A program made the position numbers and the translations under genes. Shown in pieces: positions 56,443 to 64,000 of a stretch of DNA of 64,000 nucleotides. The DNA lies in contig NZ_CP004387.1 of assembly GCF_000299335.2 (NCBI RefSeq), positions 2,790,001 through 2,854,000 of the forward strand. Direction: 5' to 3'. The DNA is from Isoalcanivorax pacificus W11-5 (GTDB lineage Bacteria; Pseudomonadota; Gammaproteobacteria; Pseudomonadales; Alcanivoracaceae). The first letter of the stretch is position 1, and every line of letters starts with the position of its first letter. The notes under the pieces are model-generated. The model did no database searches and was not told the origin of the DNA. It saw only the letters and a list, made by a program, of their open reading frames with translations.

Positions 56443-56510
56443 GATCAGGGGATCTCCCGCTCGGCTCTTGGCAAGCGCCTTGTGGGCGCCGTCAGGGGGG
56501 AAATGCTACA

Positions 56511-56654
56511 GGCGCTGCGCGCCGGCGGCTAGCTGCGGGCTGCGAGCGGCTAGCTGTGGAAAGCCAGTCAGGGCGGCGGAGGTCCCCTCATACCACTTGT
56601 GACCCCACGCCGTTGCTTTTCAAACTCACCGCTCGCAGCTAGGCGCGCAGCGCC
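56511..56654. repeat. Inverted repeat cluster overlapping the recJ 3' end
   Basis: GGCGCTGCGCGCC (56511-56523) is matched by its complement at 56642-56654. GCTGCGAGCGG (56539-56549) is matched at 56629-56639, and TAGCTGCG (56530-56537) at 56634-56641. Direct copies of CGGCTAGCTG also occur. The right arm encodes the last five codons of recJ. The arrangement resembles REP-type extragenic palindromes. Confidence 0.7.
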
Positions 56655-58366
56655 TCCAGATACTCAAAAATCAGCTGCGGGCTGCGCCGGCCCTGCCAGA
56701 CATTGACGTCAAGGCGGTAAACGCCGCGAATGGCGCGCAGGGGGGACGGCAAACGCGGCAGGTCGGCGTTGAAATGGATGGCGTCGATGATGGCGCCGGT
56801 CTGCGGCAGGCCCAGGGTCAGCTTCAGGTGGCGCTCGCCCACCACGCGGTGATCCAGCACCTCGAACTCGCCATCGAACGACGGCGCGGCAAAGCCCTGG
56901 CCCCAGGGGAAGGCATGGCACAGCAATTCCGCATGGGCCAGGTCCAGTTCGGCGGCGGACAGTTCGCCGTCTGTCTCGACGACCTCGTCGAACAGGCCCG
57001 GTTGCGCCATGGCCTGCACGGCCTCACTCAACGCGTCACGAAAGCGCGGCAATGATGCCGTCGCCAGTGTCATGCCAGCAGCCATGGCGTGGCCGCCAAA
57101 ACGATGCAACAGGCCAGGATACCGGGTGGCCACCCGGTCCAGCACATCGCGCAGGTGCAGACCGGCGATGGAACGCCCGGAGCCTTTCAGCAGGCCCGGC
57201 TCCTGCGATGGCGCGAAGGCTACCACCGGCCGGTGAGTCGCCTCACGTACGCGTGACGCGAGGATGCCGACCACCCCTTCATGCCAGCCATCGTCATGCA
57301 GGCACAGCGCCGGGGGCAGCGGGTCATGCCGTTCACGCAGGAGCGCCACGTGTGCCATGGCGGCGTCACGCATGCCCTGCTCGATACTGCGCCGCTCGCG
57401 GTTAATACCGTCGAGTTGTTCCGCCAGATGCATGGCGCGCACCGGGTCGTCGGTGAGCAGGCATTCAATGCCCAGGCTCATTTCCGTCAGCCGGCCGGCG
57501 GCATTCAACCTCGGCCCGGCAGCAAAACCCAGGTCACTGGCCACCACCCGCTCCGGTTCACGCCGCCCCACCCGCAGCAGCGCGGCAATACCGGGCACAC
57601 AGCGGCCGCTGCGGATACGGCGCAATCCCTGCTCGACCAGCGCGCGGTTCAGATCATCCAGCACCACTACATCAGCCACCGTGCCCAGCGCCACCAGATC
57701 GAGCAGATCCGCCAGCGGCGCGCTGGCCGCCCCGGCATCACCCTGTTCACGCAATGCAGCACGCAAAGCACTCAGCAAGAAGAAGGCCACGCCGACACCG
57801 GCCAGATGCTGGCCCGGCCCGGCCGGCTGGAGGCGCGGATTGACGATGGCATCCGCCTGCGGCAGGTGCTCACCGGGCAAGTGATGATCGGTGATCAGAA
57901 CCTGAATGCCGGCTTCACGCGCCGCCGCGACACCCTCGACACTTGCGATGCCGTTATCCACTGTAATCAGCAGGTCCGGGGCGCCCTGCTGCACAGCCAG
58001 ATCGACAATGGCCGGCGACAGGCCGTAACCAAACACAAAGCGATCCGGCACCAGGAAGCCCGGCGCAGGAAACCCCAGCATGGCCAGCCCGCGCAGCATG
58101 ACGACGGTCGCCGTGGCGCCATCGGCATCGTAATCGCCGACCACCAGAATGCGCTGCCCGGCCTCTCGCGCCCGGCACAACAATGCGACCGCCTGCGCCA
58201 TGCCAGGCAGGGCATCCGGTGGCGGCATCTGGTGTTTCAAGGCAAAGCTGAGCTGATCGGGACGCACCACGCCACGGGCGGCAAGGATGCGCGCCAGCAG
58301 GGGGGACATACCGGGCCAGTCAGGAGGCGTGTCGACGGCACGACGGCGGATACGGGGCAGGACCAT
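56639..58366 (-). CDS. recJ: Single-stranded-DNA-specific exonuclease RecJ
   Basis: 5'-3' exonuclease used in RecF-pathway recombination and mismatch repair. The 575-residue protein has the DHH-family metal motifs VVGDYDADGATATVVML (D78, D80, D82) and TVDNGIASVEG. LITDHHLPGEHLPQADAIVN carries the DHH, and a late GGHAMAAGMTL belongs to the DHHA1 domain. A C-terminal OB-like domain follows. It is followed by the small DUF7352-like gene instead of directly by prfB. Confidence 0.96.
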   Translation of the reverse strand: MVLPRIRRRAVDTPPDWPGMSPLLARILAARGVVRPDQLSFALKHQMPPPDALPGMAQAVALLCRAREAGQRILVVGDYDADGATATVVMLRGLAMLGFPAPGFLVPDRFVFGYGLSPAIVDLAVQQGAPDLLITVDNGIASVEGVAAAREAGIQVLITDHHLPGEHLPQADAIVNPRLQPAGPGQHLAGVGVAFFLLSALRAALREQGDAGAASAPLADLLDLVALGTVADVVVLDDLNRALVEQGLRRIRSGRCVPGIAALLRVGRREPERVVASDLGFAAGPRLNAAGRLTEMSLGIECLLTDDPVRAMHLAEQLDGINRERRSIEQGMRDAAMAHVALLRERHDPLPPALCLHDDGWHEGVVGILASRVREATHRPVVAFAPSQEPGLLKGSGRSIAGLHLRDVLDRVATRYPGLLHRFGGHAMAAGMTLATASLPRFRDALSEAVQAMAQPGLFDEVVETDGELSAAELDLAHAELLCHAFPWGQGFAAPSFDGEFEVLDHRVVGERHLKLTLGLPQTGAIIDAIHFNADLPRLPSPLRAIRGVYRLDVNVWQGRRSPQLIFEYLEALRA

Positions 58367-58753
58367 GGACTTCAGCCGGGCTCACAGGACCATAAGGGCG
58401 GCAGTATAACAGCGCCGGCACACCAGCGCGTTCGCCATCTGCCTGCCCGCGCCTACACAGCAGCCGCACGCTCTGGCTTGCGGACACACCGCGTCTTCAG
58501 CGGAACCCCCCGGTCACAAATGCCGCTCCGGAGAGGGGGCCAACTGCCCCCGCGTTGCCCTATACTTGGCGACCCGGAATGTGGACTGATGCCAGTCTGC
58601 ACCTCCGGAAGTGAGCAAACGCTCACATGAATGCACTTTCCGGACCGGAGATCTCCGGCCGATGCATGCAACGCTTTTCGATTCAACGGGGCGGCACGCC
58701 AGGCATCAGCACAGCCCGGCCAGCCCTCCCGACACCACGTGGAGAGCATCAAC
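58367..58753. other. Divergent regulatory region between recJ and fadB
   Basis: About 390 bases without a gene. A TATACT (58561-58566) is the best -10 for fadB, without a good -35. The dyad at 58611-58626 lies downstream of it. A perfect 14-bp palindrome CCGGAGATCTCCGG lies at 58645-58658 in the likely leader. Confidence 0.4.
58611..58626. promoter_or_regulatory. Dyad operator upstream of fadBA
   Basis: GTGAGC, AAAC, GCTCAC: six-base perfect arms with a four-base centre, placed 45 bases after a TATACT -10 candidate and 128 bases before the fadB ATG. Size and symmetry fit a TetR-type repressor site, such as PsrA/FadR-like regulators of beta-oxidation in Pseudomonas-like bacteria. The regulator is not identified. 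Confidence 0.5.
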
Positions 58754-62103
<3,350 letters not shown>

Positions 62104-62127
62104 CGGCTCATCATTTCGCGCCCCTCG

Positions 62128-62155
62128 GAAGCCCGGCATTTGCCGGGCTTCTTTT
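62128..62155 (+). terminator. Rho-independent terminator after fadA
   Basis: GAAGCCCGGCA (62128-62138) pairs with TGCCGGGCTTC (62141-62151), followed by TTTT on the plus strand. It lies 25 bases after the fadA stop, at the boundary with the convergent hipA-like gene. Confidence 0.92.
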
Positions 62156-62157
62156 AT

Positions 62158-63417
62158 CTAGCGCAAAAAAGTGATCAGCTTTTCCAGTACGCTGCACCGG
62201 GCTCGACACTGCGCCAGCAGATTGTCGGGCATGGCTGCCGCCTCACCCTCACACCAGGGCTTCACTTCATCAGCAGCCTGCTCGACAGCGCGCATCGCCT
62301 GATCAAGGAAACGCAGCAATAGAGTGCGCATGCGCGCCGGTGCGGTACCACTTTGCTCCCCGAATAACCGGAAGCCGTGCTCATCAAGTGCCTCGAAACG
62401 GGTAGCCTCGCCGATGCGCATGGCAAAGTCCCGGCCCAGTTCAGCATAAACACTGGTCGATACAAGATCATAGGCGGGCGACAGCCGCGGTTTCTTCCCC
62501 GAATACAGCAGCGAGAAATTCTTGCCATGCGCATCTTCGTTGCCGATCAGCAGGTTGAACACTACCCGCTTCAGCAGTTCGACAATGTCCCTGGCGGGCA
62601 TCGCCGAATGACGGCGCACCGTTTCAAACAATTGCGCCATGCCCGGCCCGCCGTCCTGCTCGTATTTCCGTGAGGACACGATGCTCAGTGCCTGGCAAAT
62701 ATCTTCCTGATGAATGCGTCCCGTATCACGGCGATCATAGCGGGCAATCTGCAAACATACCCCGGCCTCCCCGCTGGAACCGAGGTAAGGCCGGAGGGCC
62801 ACACCCGCGACATCCAGCCCGGCCAATCCGGCAGCACGCATGCACAGGAATTCATTCTGCGGCAACGCGATGAAACGTGGCGACGGTGGCTTGAGCAAAT
62901 GGGTGGAGGGTTTCGAGAGCGGCAACCGGACGGCTTGCCCATCGTTGATCACCGGCAGCTTCTGTTGCGCCCCCGCGAGGCTCAAACGAGGGCCGCCGGC
63001 CCGGTCCGCGAGGAACGGATGCAAGGCCGATTCTTCCAGCAACCGCCCCAACGCCCGCTCATCCAGTGGTGTATCGTGAAACGGCGACACCGCGTCCGCC
63101 TGCCGCCCCTCGACGGACAACGACACCGCCCCCGCCACATCCCCGCCCAGGCGCGCCAGCAAGCCGGGAATATTCTGCACGTCGGTGCCCAGATCATCCG
63201 CGATCAGATGACGCAGCAGCCCCTCTGGCAGCAGGTTCTCAAACCATGGAAACGCAACACGGTCAGGATACGCCTCCTGACGCAAAGGCATGGAGACCGA
63301 CAACGCAAGCCGTGCGTGGGCAACATAGGAAGGTAAATACTGAAAAGTGAAGCGATCCTGCTGATCGACAGACAGTTCACCACACAGCACATCGCCCAGG
63401 GTCACGTTCAGTTTCAT
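62158..63417 (-). CDS. hipA: HipA-family serine/threonine kinase toxin
   Basis: Toxin of a HipBA-type module; known HipA proteins phosphorylate aminoacyl-tRNA synthetases such as GltX and induce dormancy. The 419-residue protein has a HipA N-terminal domain (about 5-105). The LSLAGAQQKLP segment corresponds to the ATP-binding and autophosphorylation region. The catalytic motif is LIGNEDAHGKNFSLLY (N293, D295, H297, K299, N300), with the metal-binding D317 in SPAYDLVS. Conserved residues are intact, so it is probably active. The ATG overlaps the hipB-like stop. Confidence 0.93.
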   Translation of the reverse strand: MKLNVTLGDVLCGELSVDQQDRFTFQYLPSYVAHARLALSVSMPLRQEAYPDRVAFPWFENLLPEGLLRHLIADDLGTDVQNIPGLLARLGGDVAGAVSLSVEGRQADAVSPFHDTPLDERALGRLLEESALHPFLADRAGGPRLSLAGAQQKLPVINDGQAVRLPLSKPSTHLLKPPSPRFIALPQNEFLCMRAAGLAGLDVAGVALRPYLGSSGEAGVCLQIARYDRRDTGRIHQEDICQALSIVSSRKYEQDGGPGMAQLFETVRRHSAMPARDIVELLKRVVFNLLIGNEDAHGKNFSLLYSGKKPRLSPAYDLVSTSVYAELGRDFAMRIGEATRFEALDEHGFRLFGEQSGTAPARMRTLLLRFLDQAMRAVEQAADEVKPWCEGEAAAMPDNLLAQCRARCSVLEKLITFLR

Positions 63418-63638
63418 GGCGTTACGTCATCTCCGCCATCGGGTGCGACCAGTTGCACCTCAATACCCAGAGCAGCCAACACCCGCAACGTCAGTCCCAG
63501 CGCCGCCGTCGATTTTCCATGTTCCAGATCATGCACAAAGCGCGTGCTGACATCTGCCGCAGCCGCCAAAGCCTGCTGCGTCAGCTGCTGCCGCCTGCGG
63601 ACCCGACGCACGAGTGCCCCGAGAGTGGTACTGTCCAT
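63414..63638 (-). CDS. hipB: HipB-like XRE-family antitoxin
   Basis: DNA-binding antitoxin and autorepressor. The 74-residue protein has one helix-turn-helix (LVRRVRRRQQLTQQALAAAA, DVSTRFVHDLEHGK) and a short C-terminal strand (LGIEVQLVAPDG). Its stop overlaps the hipA-like start, so translation is coupled. Three matching palindromes lie immediately upstream, the natural targets for this protein. Confidence 0.92.
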   Translation of the reverse strand: MDSTTLGALVRRVRRRQQLTQQALAAAADVSTRFVHDLEHGKSTAALGLTLRVLAALGIEVQLVAPDGGDDVTP

Positions 63639-63647
63639 ACATTACTC

Positions 63648-63669
63648 AATCAGCGCGATCGCACATATT
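63648..63669. promoter_or_regulatory. hipBA operator O1
   Basis: A 22-base near-palindrome, AATCAGCGCGATCGC then ACATATT, centred 20 bases upstream of the hipB-like start. TAATAT, a -10 candidate on the minus strand, overlaps its outer edge (63665-63670). Confidence 0.8.
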
Positions 63670-63696
63670 AATGGCAGAAAGCGCACTGAAAGGCAA

Positions 63697-63718
63697 TATC
63701 TGCGCGAACGCACATATT
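63697..63718. promoter_or_regulatory. hipBA operator O2
   Basis: TATCTGCGCGAACGC then ACATATT. It matches O1 and O3 at most positions and lies 49 bases from O1. A weak -35 (TTGCCT, 63691-63696) lies between O1 and O2. Confidence 0.8.
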
Positions 63719-63746
63719 TCACAGAGCAAGCGGAAAATTCAATCAT

Positions 63747-63768
63747 AATCTGCGCGATCGCACAGATT
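63747..63768. promoter_or_regulatory. hipBA operator O3
   Basis: AATCTGCGCGATCGC then ACAGATT, the most symmetrical copy, with 10 of 11 base pairs of the dyad matching. It lies 50 bases from O2 and 109 from the hipB-like start. Confidence 0.8.
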
Positions 63769-63830
63769 TTAGTCAAGCGAGTGTCCCTTGATCCGCCCGG
63801 ATTCAGCCTTCCCTGCGCCAGCGGCGCCAC

Positions 63831-63884
63831 TTCCCGCGCCACCGCCGCAAACGTCTGGAAATCCGTGATGTTGATCTTGTCCAC
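63831..63884 (-). pseudogene. Possible remnant of a LysR-type regulator N-terminus
   Basis: From a GTG at 63884 the frame reads VDKINITDFQTFAAVARE, like the start of LysR-family regulators. Then it diverges into VAPLAQGRLNPG and runs into the hipBA operators. The helix-turn-helix that should follow is missing. It may be a truncated gene cut by arrival of the hipBA module, or chance similarity. Confidence 0.35.
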
Positions 63885-63923
63885 CTTGCTGCGGCAACGA
63901 CAAGGCAGCGGCCGGACTTTGCC

Positions 63924-64000
63924 TTAAAGCCCCCCGCTGCAATTGATGGTGCCACCCCCCAGATCAATCCAGTAGGTGCCACGCAAATACATGTTCAGGC
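63924..64000 (-). CDS. C-terminal fragment of an unidentified protein (5' part outside window)
   Basis: An open frame enters from the right edge and ends at TAA 63924-63926, with the translation LNMYLRGTYWIDLGG then GTINCSGGL. I do not recognise it. The Cys near the end and the Y/G-rich sequence would suit an exported protein. It is too short to be certain it is coding. Confidence 0.35.
   Translation of the reverse strand, partial: LNMYLRGTYWIDLGGGTINCSGGL

Noticed and set aside
63642..63884. Full 80-residue protein reading through the hipBA operators
   Set aside because: Most of the frame is the operator array read as codons; only the first 18 codons look gene-like, recorded as a possible remnant.

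Overview
The window is a GC-rich (about 63-65% by eye) chromosomal segment of a Gammaproteobacterium. Gene order and protein sequences point to the Alcanivorax/Pseudomonas side of the class: rpoE-mucA-mucB-rseC-mucD-lepA-lepB-rnc-era-recO-pdxJ-acpS, relA-rlmD-cysM next to a GacS/BarA hybrid kinase, fabA-fabB, recJ-prfB-lysS and fadB-fadA. An Alcanivorax-like marine oil degrader is my best guess. That is inference from recall, not from a search. Nearly all of the window is core genome, with a few accessory insertions.

Layout. 1-4549 (-): 5' part of adk, then the haem-lyase half of cytochrome c maturation (ccmF, ccmG, ccmH, ccmI), without ccmABCDE. 5088-6905 (+): fabA and fabB, the unsaturated fatty acid branch, closed by a bidirectional terminator. 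6975-9101 (-): two outer-membrane porins whose upstream regions share a Pho-box-like arrangement. 9267-16098 (-): an OmpA-type lipoprotein directly downstream of a 2014-residue autotransporter adhesin with a long glycine-rich tract. 16265-22272: a DNA glycosylase (+), then mazG, relA, rlmD and cysM (-). 22376-25120 (+): the GacS/BarA hybrid kinase, whose 3' end overlaps acpS on the other strand.

25081-37118 (-) is a long stress, secretion and RNA block: rpoE, mucA, mucB, rseC, mucD, lepA, lepB, a DUF4845 gene, rnc, era, recO, pdxJ, acpS. It has been entered twice. A DUF1778/GNAT toxin-antitoxin pair sits between recO and pdxJ. A 154-bp MITE-like element with TA target duplications sits exactly on the lepB stop codon. 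A sigma-E type promoter precedes rpoE.

37503-45724: nadB, ygfX/sdhE, ygfZ, an acyltransferase, a small membrane protein, and two convergent PQQ dehydrogenases; the membrane glucose-dehydrogenase type is split into a membrane gene and a periplasmic catalytic gene. 45937-51705: a valine degradation operon (mmsA, acyl-CoA dehydrogenase, mmsB, hydroxyisobutyryl-CoA hydrolase) with a divergent AraC regulator. 51927-58366 (-): ung, a TetR regulator, lysS, prfB with its programmed +1 frameshift, a small DUF7352-like gene, and recJ. 58754-62103 (+): fadB-fadA, the beta-oxidation complex, preceded by a dyad operator. 62158-63638 (-): a hipBA-type toxin-antitoxin module with three evenly spaced palindromic operators, then fragmentary sequence to the window end.

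No tRNA, rRNA, CRISPR array or full insertion sequence was seen. The most unusual items are the MITE at the lepB stop, the three-operator hipBA control region, the glycine-rich autotransporter, the split PQQ dehydrogenase with altered motif residues, the RF2 insertion next to GGQ, and the 20-bp palindrome that forms two convergent stop codons.
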